Source of the DNA: UBA7985 sp965661545
GTDB lineage: Bacteria > Pseudomonadota > Alphaproteobacteria > UBA7985
Assembly: GCA_965661545.1 (NCBI GenBank)
Contig: CBFIEF010000010.1
Span: forward strand, 25,614-89,613
Direction of reading: 5' to 3'
Length of the DNA stretch: 64,000 nucleotides
A model generated the notes under the pieces. It made no database searches. It was not told the DNA's origin and saw only the letters and a list, made by a program, of their open reading frames with translations. Shown here piece by piece: positions 53,498 through 62,122 of the stretch (its first letter is position 1; each line of letters starts with the position of its first letter). A program made the position numbers and the translations under genes.

Positions 53498-54397
53498 TTA
53501 GCGCCGAAGTTTGATTTCTAGCCGCTGAAGGCTCTCCAATATACCCGCACACAGCTTTTCAGCCACACCTGAAAGCCGAGTATCGTCCTTGTAGATGATG
53601 TTCACAGGAAAACCGACTTCTGGTTCAAACGGCAAGAATACGACACGCTCGCCGGCGTAATGACCAGCTGAGATGGGATCAACGATGCCAATCCCGTTGC
53701 CGGCCTCGACCAAGGCGATCACCGGCGCGGAGAAGGATGCAAAGTTCTGCGCGCTCTCGCGAATGATCCGGCTGGCCTCTGGGTCTGTCACGTAATCCGC
53801 CAAATTATCACCCAGCGAGATGAACGATTGCCCCACCAAATCAGGCGCGCTAGCGGACAACTTTTCCGCCAACGGATGGCCCTCCGGAACCGCAAGCATG
53901 CAGGCCAGATCCACCGATCCAAAGACCTGAAAGTTGTCGCCCGGTGAGACGTCGTTGCAGATACCAAAATCAGCTTTCCCCGAGGCCACCACAGTCTTTG
54001 TCTCGTGGTGCTCTGCTTGGACTAAGCCAAAACTGAGATTGTCGACCTCAGCCCGCAAAGTTGCCAGCGCATCTGGCACCAAATGAAGATTTACCGACGG
54101 GATCGTGACCAAGCGTACTGTGCTGTTGCCATAGTTCCTGATCTGCCAAGCCCGGCGCTCGAGCTCTTCAGTCGTCATCAAGAATTGCTCAACATCGCGG
54201 AAGAATTGCTTGCCCTCGTAGGTTAGGATCAACTTGCCGCTCTGATTGTTGAATAGCGGAAATCCGACTTGATCCCGCAGCTGCGCCATCAAACGGCTGA
54301 CGGTCGGTTGGGACGTGTTGAGATTGCGCGCTGCGGCCACGGTTGAACCCGTGCGGACAATGGCGGCAAAGGCTTCCACTTGTCGGTGTCGTATCAT
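53498..54397 (-). CDS. LysR-family transcriptional regulator
   Basis: The 299-residue protein has the N-terminal winged HTH (RQVEAFAAIVRTGSTVAAARNLNTSQPTVSRLMAQLRDQVG) and a periplasmic-binding-protein-like effector domain. It is divergent from the double SnoaL gene at 54511 across a 113-base region, the usual arrangement for LysR regulators that control the neighbour and themselves. The region contains TATCAGTTCTGAATA (imperfect dyad), a possible site, unproven. Confidence 0.9.
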   Translation of the reverse strand: MIRHRQVEAFAAIVRTGSTVAAARNLNTSQPTVSRLMAQLRDQVGFPLFNNQSGKLILTYEGKQFFRDVEQFLMTTEELERRAWQIRNYGNSTVRLVTIPSVNLHLVPDALATLRAEVDNLSFGLVQAEHHETKTVVASGKADFGICNDVSPGDNFQVFGSVDLACMLAVPEGHPLAEKLSASAPDLVGQSFISLGDNLADYVTDPEASRIIRESAQNFASFSAPVIALVEAGNGIGIVDPISAGHYAGERVVFLPFEPEVGFPVNIIYKDDTRLSGVAEKLCAGILESLQRLEIKLRR

Positions 54398-54510
54398 GCG
54401 GATTAGGCCATATCAGTTCTGAATACCGGCCACCATATTCGAGTTGGCTTAGTTGAGCAATTTTGGTGAATGGTCGATCGCATACCCTTGGACCTTAGAG
54501 ACACGCATCG

Positions 54511-55593
54511 ATGACTCCTGACAGCCTGAAATCATTCTTCCAGCCCTACCGCACAGCACTCGCTGACTTCGAACCCAAGGCAGTCAAAGCCGTAATGGAG
54601 GAGCTGTTTGCGCCGGATGCGACCTTTAAGGTTTTCCATCCGTTTGGCGAGCTTGCGGGGCCAGAAGCGTTCTTTGACCAGTGCCTGCTGCCGCTGCATC
54701 GAGCGATGCCGGATATGGAGCGGCGCGACATGATCGTGCTGGCCGGAACGACGGCTGAGGGATTGGACTGGATTGGCTGCATGGGGAACTACCTGGGCAC
54801 CAATCTGGCACCGTTTTTGAACGTCCCGCCGACCGGCATCCTGACCCACATGCGCTATCACGAGTATTTCCACGTCAAAGATGGGAAGATCACCGAGGTG
54901 CAGGTGATTTGGGACGTGCCAGAGCTGATGATGCAGGCGAATGCTTGGCCGCTTGCGCCGCAACTGGGCGCTTTCCTATGCACCCCCGGCCCCCTCAGCG
55001 GTGACGGTTTGAGCGCTTCGGGTGATGGCCAAGCGGCGATCGACTTTGTGGTGAGCATGGAGACGGACCTGTGCCGTCACCCGGACAACCCCGACCCACG
55101 CGTGATGAAGCTGGAGAAGTACTGGCATCCGCGCATGAATTGGTACGGTCCTGCGGGGATCGGAACAGGACGCGGGATTGCGGGCTTCCGGCACTGGCAT
55201 CAAATCCCGTTTCTGCGCGGCATGCCGAACCGGAAAGTGGACCCCACAGGCGACCGCGAAGCATCCGAAGAGATGTACGACCTGCATTCACACTACATCG
55301 CTCAAGGCGATTACGTCTGTGAGACCGGCTGGCCGAACATGCGGCTGACCGTTTCTCACGACGGTTGGCTGGGCATTGCGCCGTCCGGCACGAAGATCGA
55401 GATGCGCAGTCTGGACTTCTGGCGGATGGAAGCTGGCTTGATCCGCGAGAACTGGGTGCTGATCGACATGTTGGATATCTACCGGCAACTGGGCGTCGAT
55501 GTGCTGGCGCGCTTGGCAGAGTTCAACAAGGCCCGGAATCTGGGCCGCATCGACCTGAGCGACGGCATGGAAATGGTCGAAAAACGGTCCTAA
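54511..55593 (+). CDS. Double SnoaL/NTF2-fold protein, paralogue of 62123-63175
   Basis: The 360-residue protein has two NTF2-like domains. Domain 1 (about 10-150) has VFHPFGELAGPEAFFDQ and MRYHEYFHVKDGKITEVQ; domain 2 (about 200-345) has YWHPRMNWYGPAGIGTGRGI, FRHWHQIPFL and GWPNMRLTVSHDGW. The ending QLGVDVLARLAEFNKARNLGR is nearly the same as in the 62123 gene, so the two are recent paralogues or partners of one enzyme. A hairpin (TAACC with GGTTA, 55591-55615) overlaps its stop codon and may weakly terminate. Function unknown; catalytic residues cannot be assigned with confidence. Confidence 0.78.
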   Translation: MTPDSLKSFFQPYRTALADFEPKAVKAVMEELFAPDATFKVFHPFGELAGPEAFFDQCLLPLHRAMPDMERRDMIVLAGTTAEGLDWIGCMGNYLGTNLAPFLNVPPTGILTHMRYHEYFHVKDGKITEVQVIWDVPELMMQANAWPLAPQLGAFLCTPGPLSGDGLSASGDGQAAIDFVVSMETDLCRHPDNPDPRVMKLEKYWHPRMNWYGPAGIGTGRGIAGFRHWHQIPFLRGMPNRKVDPTGDREASEEMYDLHSHYIAQGDYVCETGWPNMRLTVSHDGWLGIAPSGTKIEMRSLDFWRMEAGLIRENWVLIDMLDIYRQLGVDVLARLAEFNKARNLGRIDLSDGMEMVEKRS

Positions 55594-55646
55594 CCGCGCC
55601 ATCAAACGCCGGTTATCCCCCATTACGGGTCGCCAGCTCACAATTT

Positions 55647-55662
55647 TTGCATACGCATTCAA
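55647..55662. promoter_or_regulatory. LacI-family operator upstream of the ABC importer
   Basis: The 16-mer TTGCATACGCATTCAA fits the palindrome TTGnATnCGnATnCAA at every non-n position, with a central CG. It shares a 14-base core TTTTGCATACGCAT with the site at 51533-51548. It lies 76 nt upstream of the ABC ATPase start and just before a possible promoter (TTGCCA at 55670-55675 and TAGGCT at 55694-55699). The LacI-type gene at 63180 is the likely repressor gene. Confidence 0.72.
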
Positions 55663-55738
55663 GAATCAGTTGCCAAGGCTCCAAACTCAAGTCTAGGCTT
55701 TTCCTAAGAACCCAAAGCGACGAGGCGACGCGCAAGCT

Positions 55739-56782
55739 ATGGCTGAAATTCAGCTCCGTAACCTAAGCAAACGCTGGGGCACCTTTGTTGGTGTAAACAG
55801 TTTCAACCTGACCATTCCTGACCGGGAGTTTCTGGTCCTGCTTGGCCCGTCGGGTTGCGGCAAAACCACCACTATGCGGATGATTGCGGGTCTGGAAACG
55901 CCGACCGATGGCGAGATTATCGTGGACGGCAACCGGATCAATGAGCTTGAGCCCAAAGACCGCGACGTGGCGATGGTGTTCCAGAACTACGGCCTCTACC
56001 CCACAATGACGGTGCGTGAAAATATTCGGTTTCCGCTGAAAGTGCGCGGCGTTCCGCGGGACCAGCATGATGCGATGGTCCACCGGGCCGCGGAAATGGT
56101 GGAGTTGGGCGACTTACTCGATCGCTTGCCCAAGGAACTCTCGGGCGGGCAGCGCCAGCGTGTGGCTCTGGCGCGGGCAATTGTGCGCCAGCCGACCGTG
56201 TTTCTGATGGACGAACCCCTTTCCAACCTCGACGCCAAGCTGCGCGTTTCAACGCGTGCTCAAATCAAGAATTTGCAGCACGAGCTGGCCGTTACCACGA
56301 TTTACGTGACTCACGATCAGATTGAAGCGATGACGCTGGCCGATCGTGTGGTGGTGATGAACCAAGGTGAGATCCAGCAAATCGGAACGCCAACGGATAT
56401 CTATGACCACCCGGCGAACACCTTTGTTGCAGGGTTCATCGGCTCCCCCGCCATGAACCTTGTCACCGGCACAGTCAGCGGTGGTACCTTTACCGGGCCA
56501 AACATCTCTGTGGACGGTCTGGACGCTCCAGATGGCCCCGTGACGTTGGGTTTCCGGGCTGAAGACATCAAGGTCGTCAAAACCGGCGGCGACGCGAAAG
56601 CCACCGTCTACTCGATGGAGCTGCTGGGCGACGCCACGCAAATCTCGATCCGTGCCGATGGCGCGATCCTGAGTGGCAAGGCGCCCAAGGATTTTCGTGC
56701 TCAGATCGGTGATCCAATCGGGTTCAAGATCAAACCCGACGTTTGCCACCTGTTCGATGCAGAGACGGGCGAGCGGCTCTAA
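55739..56782 (+). CDS. Sugar-type ABC transporter ATPase (UgpC/MalK family)
   Basis: The 347-residue protein has Walker A GPSGCGKTT (about residues 36-44), signature ELSGGQRQR (about 136-144) and Walker B VFLMDEPLSNLDAK. The C-terminal domain (about 240-347) is the OB-fold regulatory domain of MalK/UgpC type. It powers the two permeases at 58296 and 59350, with the binding protein at 56962. The Walker A/signature pattern is complete, so the ATPase should be active. Confidence 0.93.
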   Translation: MAEIQLRNLSKRWGTFVGVNSFNLTIPDREFLVLLGPSGCGKTTTMRMIAGLETPTDGEIIVDGNRINELEPKDRDVAMVFQNYGLYPTMTVRENIRFPLKVRGVPRDQHDAMVHRAAEMVELGDLLDRLPKELSGGQRQRVALARAIVRQPTVFLMDEPLSNLDAKLRVSTRAQIKNLQHELAVTTIYVTHDQIEAMTLADRVVVMNQGEIQQIGTPTDIYDHPANTFVAGFIGSPAMNLVTGTVSGGTFTGPNISVDGLDAPDGPVTLGFRAEDIKVVKTGGDAKATVYSMELLGDATQISIRADGAILSGKAPKDFRAQIGDPIGFKIKPDVCHLFDAETGERL

Positions 56783-56897
56783 ACACGTATTTCCTGCCCG
56801 GCGCGCGAACCCGCAGCGACAGGCAGATCACAGAATTCAGCCCGGCTTAGGGGGCGGACTGGATAGGGCGTCAGTACAGACGTGAGCGAGCGAATTG

Positions 56898-56912
56898 GCA
56901 CTGTTCCAGTGC
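56898..56912. promoter_or_regulatory. Perfect inverted repeat upstream of binding-protein gene
   Basis: GCACTG and CAGTGC are separated by TTC (15 bases), about 50 nt upstream of the binding-protein start, in the 179-base gap after the ATPase gene. It differs from the TTGnATnCG motif of 51533 and 55647, so another factor or an RNA hairpin is possible. Confidence 0.35.
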
Positions 56913-56961
56913 TTGGTTCGATCGTTTTGCGGCGCTGGCGCGCTTCACTAAAGGGAGATTG

Positions 56962-58158
56962 ATGATGAAAATGACCCGTATTGCCCTTGCGGCAACCACC
57001 GCTGCGCTGTTCAGCGCATCCTACGCCAATGCCTGTGCTGTTGACGGCTCAGGCCTTTCCATCTTGTCCGCTGCTTTCCCAGCGGTTGAGGCTCTTCAGG
57101 ACGAATCAGCAGCATGTGGTGCTGCAACGGAGCGTGACCAAGAGCACAAAGACAAGATCAACGCTGCACTCGCAGCTAACCCAGCCGTTTACAACGCTGT
57201 ATTGGGTGCAAACAGCACCTTTACCGCAGCGAACAGTGAAGGCTTGGTTGCTACCATCACGAACGTCCCAGGCGTTGCTGATCTGCCAACCTCGATGAAG
57301 GTCGAGCAGGACGGTGAAGTTGTGGCGATTGCTGTTGGTGCAAACGCTCAGCACCTGATGGTTCGCGCTGACGTCCTCGAAGCAACTGGCATGGATATGC
57401 CAACCTCTTACGAAGAAGTCCTCGAACTTGCTGATGCTGCTAAGGCGGCTGGCCTGATGGACTACCCACTGACTGGCACGTACGCTGCTGGTTGGAACCT
57501 GGGCGAAGAGTTCGTGAACATGTGGCAGGCTACTGGTGAGTCAATGTTCGTAAACGGCACAGAAGCTAACATCGAGAACGCTGCGGGTGTCGCAACGCTC
57601 AACATGATGAAAGAGCTTTCTGCACGCATGAACCCAGACTTCCTGACCTTCAACTCAGACGCCGTTCAGGCACAGTTTGAGCAAGGTACAGCAGGCATCG
57701 CTAACCTTTGGGGCACACGTGCGCAAAAGGTTATCGACGGTGGGGCTGCACTGGGTGTTGAGGTTGTAATGGGCTCCGCACCAACACTGGGCGGCGGTTC
57801 TACACCGGCTTCCACACTGTGGTGGGACGGTTACTTCTTTGCGGCAAACCAGTCTGAAGAAGACCTGGCTCGTGCAGTTGCAATGGCGATTGATTCTGCT
57901 GACGCAGACATGCTCGCCAAAGGCGACAACATGTCTTTGTTCGTTTGGATGATGGACAGCTACGAAGCAACTCCTGCGGCTGCTGGTGTATTCGCAACCG
58001 CTGGTAACGGCGTTCCTGCTTACCCAATGTACTCGCACATGGGTAAGATGCACACGGCCCTGGGCGCTGAACTCCCTGAGTTCTTGAACGGTCAGGAAAG
58101 CGCTGAGCAAGCTCTCGCTGACGTCGTTGCTGCTTACAACGCAGCTTTGGCTGAATAA
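56962..58158 (+). CDS. Sugar-type ABC transporter substrate-binding protein
   Basis: The 398-residue periplasmic protein starts with a signal peptide (KMTRIALAATTAALFSASYANA) cut before Cys at about residue 26, followed by a family-1 binding fold (IANLWGTRAQKVIDGG; PAYPMYSHMGKM). Two cysteines in the first 50 mature residues could form a disulfide. AGGGAG lies 4 nt upstream of the ATG at 56962 (7 nt before the next ATG). Codon use is biased to T-ending and A-ending codons such as GCT, GTT and GGT, unlike its neighbours, which suggests very high expression. The ligand is unknown. Confidence 0.9.
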   Translation: MMKMTRIALAATTAALFSASYANACAVDGSGLSILSAAFPAVEALQDESAACGAATERDQEHKDKINAALAANPAVYNAVLGANSTFTAANSEGLVATITNVPGVADLPTSMKVEQDGEVVAIAVGANAQHLMVRADVLEATGMDMPTSYEEVLELADAAKAAGLMDYPLTGTYAAGWNLGEEFVNMWQATGESMFVNGTEANIENAAGVATLNMMKELSARMNPDFLTFNSDAVQAQFEQGTAGIANLWGTRAQKVIDGGAALGVEVVMGSAPTLGGGSTPASTLWWDGYFFAANQSEEDLARAVAMAIDSADADMLAKGDNMSLFVWMMDSYEATPAAAGVFATAGNGVPAYPMYSHMGKMHTALGAELPEFLNGQESAEQALADVVAAYNAALAE

Positions 58159-58185
58159 GCAGCGTCTGCTGTTTAGACTTTAGTT

Positions 58186-58210
58186 GGGGAGCGCTTCGGC
58201 GTTCCCCTTC
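58186..58210 (+). terminator. cUUCGg hairpin after the binding-protein gene
   Basis: GGGGAGCGC (58186-58194), loop TTCG, GCGTTCCCC (58199-58207) form a 9-base stem closed by the very stable UUCG tetraloop, then TTCC. It lies 28 nt after the binding-protein stop. It probably protects the binding-protein mRNA or partly terminates transcription before the permease genes. Confidence 0.75.
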
Positions 58211-58295
58211 CTTCTACGCCGGATTCAGCAGTCAAACCGCGGGAATGATGTCCGCAAAGCCTCTGTGCTGCCGAACAATCAGGTAGATCCAAACC

Positions 58296-59333
58296 ATGCC
58301 CCATCGCGCCTTCTTCGCCTTTCTGATGCCCAGCCTGCTGGCCATGGTGCTGTTTATCCTGCTGCCGTTGGTCAGTGTTGGATACCAGTCCTTGTTCTCG
58401 CCACCGCGGGACATCGAAGTGCTGTCAGAAATCTGTTCGACGAACTTCCTGACGGGCGTGCGGAGCTGTGAGCAGACCGTTGCGATAGAAAAAGTCGAGG
58501 GCCCAAATATCTTCAGGGGCTTGGACTTTTTCTGTGGACGCTCTGTGCTCGCCTGCAACGAGTTGGCGACTGGATGGTCGGAAAACACCGAAGGTTTTGG
58601 GCATTTCTGGTCCAAAACGGTGCTGAACCTGCCGTTCTATAAAGCGATTGGCTTTACCCTTTTTTACACCATCATCACGACGCCGTTCATTCTGGTGCTC
58701 GGGCTGATTGTTGCACTGGTTGTCGATAACCTGTGGCGTCCGCTGCGCGGTGTGACGATCTTTGCCAGCCTGCTGCCCTTTATCGTGACGCCGCTGGTGG
58801 GGTCGCTGGTGCTGTTCTGGATGACGGACAACACGGGCGGCTTGCTGTACGCAATCACCAACGGCCTCGCTTTCTGGGCCGATGATTTCTCCCTACGAGC
58901 AAGCGCGCAGGCGACGTGGGCGGTGATCGCGGTCTATGGCGTTTGGCACGTCACGCCGTTTGCGTTTGTGGTTTTCTATGCAGGGCTTCAAACAGTCAGC
59001 AAGGATCAGATCGAGGCCGCCATGATCGACGGCGCACCCCGGATTGACCGTCTGCGCTACGTGATCCTGCCGCACCTGATGCCGCTGATCACCTTTGTGC
59101 TGCTGATCCACATCATGGACGCCTTCCGCGTGCTCGAACCAATCTTTGGCTTCCAAGCAGCTGCGAATGCGCAGAGCGTTTCGTATCTGATTTACGAGCA
59201 CTTGGTGCTGCAAGCTGACAAGCGCTACGGCTCAGCGGCGGCAACCAGTGTTCTGACCATCCTGATGGTCTTTATCCTGCTGCTGCCCGTCCTAATCCGC
59301 ACGTGGCGCGATTTCCGCGTTGCGGCACGATAG
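58296..59333 (+). CDS. Sugar-type ABC transporter permease 1 (MalF/UgpA-like)
   Basis: The 345-residue permease has a signal-anchor helix (AFFAFLMPSLLAMVLFILLPL), a long periplasmic loop of about 75 residues rich in Cys (ICSTNFLTGVRSCEQ, FFCGRSVLACNEL), then five helices and the EAA loop (EAAMIDGAPRIDRLRYVILPHLMPLI). The long Cys-containing loop before TM2 is typical of the larger MalF-like subunits. It pairs with the next gene. Confidence 0.92.
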   Translation: MPHRAFFAFLMPSLLAMVLFILLPLVSVGYQSLFSPPRDIEVLSEICSTNFLTGVRSCEQTVAIEKVEGPNIFRGLDFFCGRSVLACNELATGWSENTEGFGHFWSKTVLNLPFYKAIGFTLFYTIITTPFILVLGLIVALVVDNLWRPLRGVTIFASLLPFIVTPLVGSLVLFWMTDNTGGLLYAITNGLAFWADDFSLRASAQATWAVIAVYGVWHVTPFAFVVFYAGLQTVSKDQIEAAMIDGAPRIDRLRYVILPHLMPLITFVLLIHIMDAFRVLEPIFGFQAAANAQSVSYLIYEHLVLQADKRYGSAAATSVLTILMVFILLLPVLIRTWRDFRVAAR

Positions 59334-59349
59334 AGGGGGAGCATAAACA

Positions 59350-60219
59350 ATGACACGCCAACATCCTATCGCTCTTCTGATCCTGATTTACAGCTTCGCC
59401 GCCCTGTGGGTGGTGATCGCAGCCTTTCCGTTCATTTGGACCACGTGGGGCAGTCTGAAGGTCGAGACCGACTTCTTTGGCCACTGGACGAAGAATTTGA
59501 GCGGCGTAGATACGCTACGCGAGTTCGGGGCTTACTTCACATCGCTGGGCTATGATTCCGCGTTTTCTGAAAAGAAGCAGTTCGGCCAAGCGGTCGGCAA
59601 CACGATGGTCATTACCGTCTTCACGGTCGTAATCAGCCTGACGTTCGGCACCTTGGGCGGTTACGCGCTGGCTCGATCGACGGCACGCTACGCATTTGTG
59701 CTGTTGATCATCGCACTGATCTTTCGCGCCATGCCGCACATTACGCTGGTCAGCGGGTACATGGAGCCCCTGTTCAGTTGGGGCATCTGGGGCGAGACGT
59801 GGGTGGCCGTGATCGTGCTGGTCGCAATCAACCAGCCCTTTACCATCTGGATGATGCGCAGCTTCTTCATGAATGTTCCACGTGAGCTGGACGAAAGCGC
59901 CATGATCGATGGCTGTAACCGGCTGCAAGGCTTCTGGCACGTGATCATGCCCGTGATGTGGCCCGGAGTGATCACCACGGGCCTGTTCTCCTTCCTGCTC
60001 GCCTACAACGATTTCACGGTTACGAGCGCCCTGCTCAGTCAGCAGAATACCACGATGATCCCTCGGATCGCCGGCTTCCTGGGCTCGGCTCAGAATGACG
60101 GAGACCAGATGGCGGCGGTGGCGGCCGTTGTCACGGCAACGGCACCGCTGTTTGTTCTGATTATGATTTTCCAACGTCAGTTGGTCAGCGGTCTGACTGC
60201 TGGCGCTGTGAAAGGATAA
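59350..60219 (+). CDS. Sugar-type ABC transporter permease 2 (MalG/UgpE-like)
   Basis: The 289-residue permease has six helices, an N-terminal amphipathic region (LILIYSFAALWVVIAAFPF) and the EAA loop (LDESAMIDGCNRLQGFWHVIMPVMWPGVI). The ATG at 59350 has GGGGGAG upstream. It ends 5 nt before the short SnoaL gene, so the importer and the downstream enzymes share an operon. Confidence 0.93.
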   Translation: MTRQHPIALLILIYSFAALWVVIAAFPFIWTTWGSLKVETDFFGHWTKNLSGVDTLREFGAYFTSLGYDSAFSEKKQFGQAVGNTMVITVFTVVISLTFGTLGGYALARSTARYAFVLLIIALIFRAMPHITLVSGYMEPLFSWGIWGETWVAVIVLVAINQPFTIWMMRSFFMNVPRELDESAMIDGCNRLQGFWHVIMPVMWPGVITTGLFSFLLAYNDFTVTSALLSQQNTTMIPRIAGFLGSAQNDGDQMAAVAAVVTATAPLFVLIMIFQRQLVSGLTAGAVKG

Positions 60220-60224
60220 GCGCG

Positions 60225-60770
60225 ATGAAAGGTTCTCGACCCGAACAAGCCTATCTGACCAAAGACACCGACCTGTCGAAGACCGAAGAAACCCGCGCGG
60301 TGATCGAGGGCATGGTTGATGGCCTGAACGACCATCGCATCGACGATATCGGCGAGTTTTTCTCTCAGGGCTTCCGGTGGATGGGCAACCAAGGCTGCGG
60401 CACCAAAACCGGCCTACAGGAGTTTCAGGACAACTGGCAGCGCCCGTTCCAAGCTGCATTCAGCGACAAAACATGCATCGACGAAGCGCGCCTGTTCATG
60501 GGTGAATGGGCGGCGGCCTTTGGTCGGCAAGAAGCAACACACAGCGGCGAATTCCTAGGCATTGCGCCGACCGGGAAACGGATTGAAATCCGCTATATGG
60601 ATTTCTGGAAAGTCCAAGACGGCAGGATCGTTGATAACTGGGTTAACGTCGATTTCGCCCACGTCGCAGCGCAGCTCGGTATCGATCTTTTCAACGGCGA
60701 AGGCTGGGAAGCCTACGACCGCGGGGACCGAGAGGCCCCTCGCCCTCAACCAGACAAAGAAACACCATGA
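60225..60770 (+). CDS. Single-domain SnoaL/NTF2-fold protein
   Basis: The 181-residue protein is one NTF2-like domain (about 15-150), with AIGNQG-like FFSQGFRWMGNQGCGTKTGL, GEFLGIAPTGKRIEIRYMDFWKVQDGRIVDNWVNVDFAHVAAQLGI split across it. The sequence GIAPTGKRIEIRYMDFWKV matches the second domain of the 54511 and 62123 proteins. It overlaps the dehydrogenase gene by 4 nt (ATGA), so it acts in the same pathway, perhaps as an isomerase or a lactone/hemiacetal-handling enzyme; inference. Confidence 0.78.
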   Translation: MKGSRPEQAYLTKDTDLSKTEETRAVIEGMVDGLNDHRIDDIGEFFSQGFRWMGNQGCGTKTGLQEFQDNWQRPFQAAFSDKTCIDEARLFMGEWAAAFGRQEATHSGEFLGIAPTGKRIEIRYMDFWKVQDGRIVDNWVNVDFAHVAAQLGIDLFNGEGWEAYDRGDREAPRPQPDKETP

Positions 60771-62095
60771 CAGTTCAATATCTCAAGCACGGCAAACCCG
60801 ACGTAGAGCGCGCGGAAGACGACGCCAAAACCCGCGAGATCGTGGAAACAACACTCGCCGATATCAAGGCACGCGGTGATGTGGCTGTCCGGGAATTGTC
60901 GCAGAAGTTCGACGGCTATACGCCCGAGGCCTTTCGCCTGACGCAGACACAGATCGACGACCTGATCGCGCAATTGACCCCGCAGGAGCTGCACGACATC
61001 AAGTTCGCGCAGGAGCAGGTGCGCACCTTTGCCCAAGCGCAGCGCGCCAGCATGACCGATATTGAGGTCGAGACCATGCCAGGTGTTATTCTGGGTCATA
61101 AGAACATCCCCGTGCAGTCTGTGGGCTGCTACGTGCCGGGTGGTAAGTTCCCGATGGTAGCCTCTGCGCACATGTCCGTGGCAACGGCGAGTGTCGCTGG
61201 TGTGCCTAGGATCATCGCCTGTACCCCGCCGTTCAACGGCAAGCCAAACCCCGGTGTGATCGCAGCGATGCACTTGGGCGGTGCGCACGAGATTTACGTG
61301 TTGGGCGGCATCCAAGCCGTTGGCGCAATGGCGATTGGGACAGAAACGATTGAGCCTGTGCATATGCTGGTTGGCCCAGGCAACGCCTTTGTCGCTGAGG
61401 CTAAGCGCCAGTTGTTTGGGCGCGTGGGCATTGATCTGTTTGCTGGTCCGACCGAAACGATGGTCATCGCCGATGATACGGTTGATGCAGAAATCTGCGC
61501 GACCGACCTGCTGGGGCAAGCTGAACACGGTTACAACTCACCTGCTGTCCTGCTGACCAATTCGGAGAAGCTGGCACGCGAAACGCTGATGGAAATCGAC
61601 CGTCTGCTCGAAATCCTGCCGACACGGGATACAGCGTCAGTCAGTTGGGCGGATTACGGCGAGGTTATCGTCTGTGACACCTATGACGAGATGCTCGCCG
61701 TCGCTAACGATATTGCTTCAGAGCACGTGCAGGTCATGACGGACCGCGACGACTGGTTCCTCGAGCACATGACTTGCTATGGCGCGCTGTTCCTTGGCCC
61801 ACGGACCAACGTGTCCAACGGGGATAAAATCATCGGCACCAACCATACCCTGCCGACCAAGAAAGCAGGCCGCTATACCGGAGGTCTGTGGGTCGGGAAG
61901 TTCCTAAAGACTCACAGTTACCAGCGCATCCTGACTGACGAGGCCGCCACGCTGATCGGCGAATACGGCTCGCGGCTGTGCATCCTCGAAGGCTTTGTTG
62001 GCCATGCTGAGCAGTGCAACGTGCGTGTTCGCCGCTATGGCGGGGTCAACGTGCCCTATGGCGAGGCCGCGCCCTACCGGAACCGACAGGACTAA
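60767..62095 (+). CDS. hpsN: HpsN-like dehydrogenase (HisD family), likely sulfopropanediol- or related polyol-specific
   Basis: The 442-residue zinc- and NAD-dependent dehydrogenase is of the histidinol dehydrogenase family. Zinc ligands Gln251, His254, Asp353, His413 and the catalytic Glu319-His320 (ASEHVQVM) are present. The sequence resembles the DHPS-3-dehydrogenase HpsN branch (GHKNIPVQSVGCYVPGGKF; TPPFNGKPNPG; KKAGRYTGGLWVGKFLKTHSY) rather than biosynthetic HisD. HpsN oxidises the C3 alcohol of (R)-2,3-dihydroxypropane-1-sulfonate through aldehyde to (R)-sulfolactate. No other sulfonate gene (suyAB, slcC, xsc) is present, so the substrate may be another polyol. It is in the importer operon. 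Confidence 0.85.
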   Translation: MTVQYLKHGKPDVERAEDDAKTREIVETTLADIKARGDVAVRELSQKFDGYTPEAFRLTQTQIDDLIAQLTPQELHDIKFAQEQVRTFAQAQRASMTDIEVETMPGVILGHKNIPVQSVGCYVPGGKFPMVASAHMSVATASVAGVPRIIACTPPFNGKPNPGVIAAMHLGGAHEIYVLGGIQAVGAMAIGTETIEPVHMLVGPGNAFVAEAKRQLFGRVGIDLFAGPTETMVIADDTVDAEICATDLLGQAEHGYNSPAVLLTNSEKLARETLMEIDRLLEILPTRDTASVSWADYGEVIVCDTYDEMLAVANDIASEHVQVMTDRDDWFLEHMTCYGALFLGPRTNVSNGDKIIGTNHTLPTKKAGRYTGGLWVGKFLKTHSYQRILTDEAATLIGEYGSRLCILEGFVGHAEQCNVRVRRYGGVNVPYGEAAPYRNRQD

Positions 62096-62122
62096 CAGAG
62101 AGCCACAGATAGAAACGCAGAA

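Noticed and set aside
54471..54490. Third LacI-type operator before the 54511 SnoaL gene
   Set aside because: Only the right half (CGCATAC) resembles the motif; the left half does not match.
59515..60459. 314-codon minus-strand frame across the permease and SnoaL genes
   Set aside because: Low-complexity His/Gln/Arg-rich translation antisense to well supported genes.
60767..62095. Reading this gene as histidine-biosynthetic hisD
   Set aside because: Sequence blocks and the importer/SnoaL/LacI context match the HpsN branch; no his genes are nearby.
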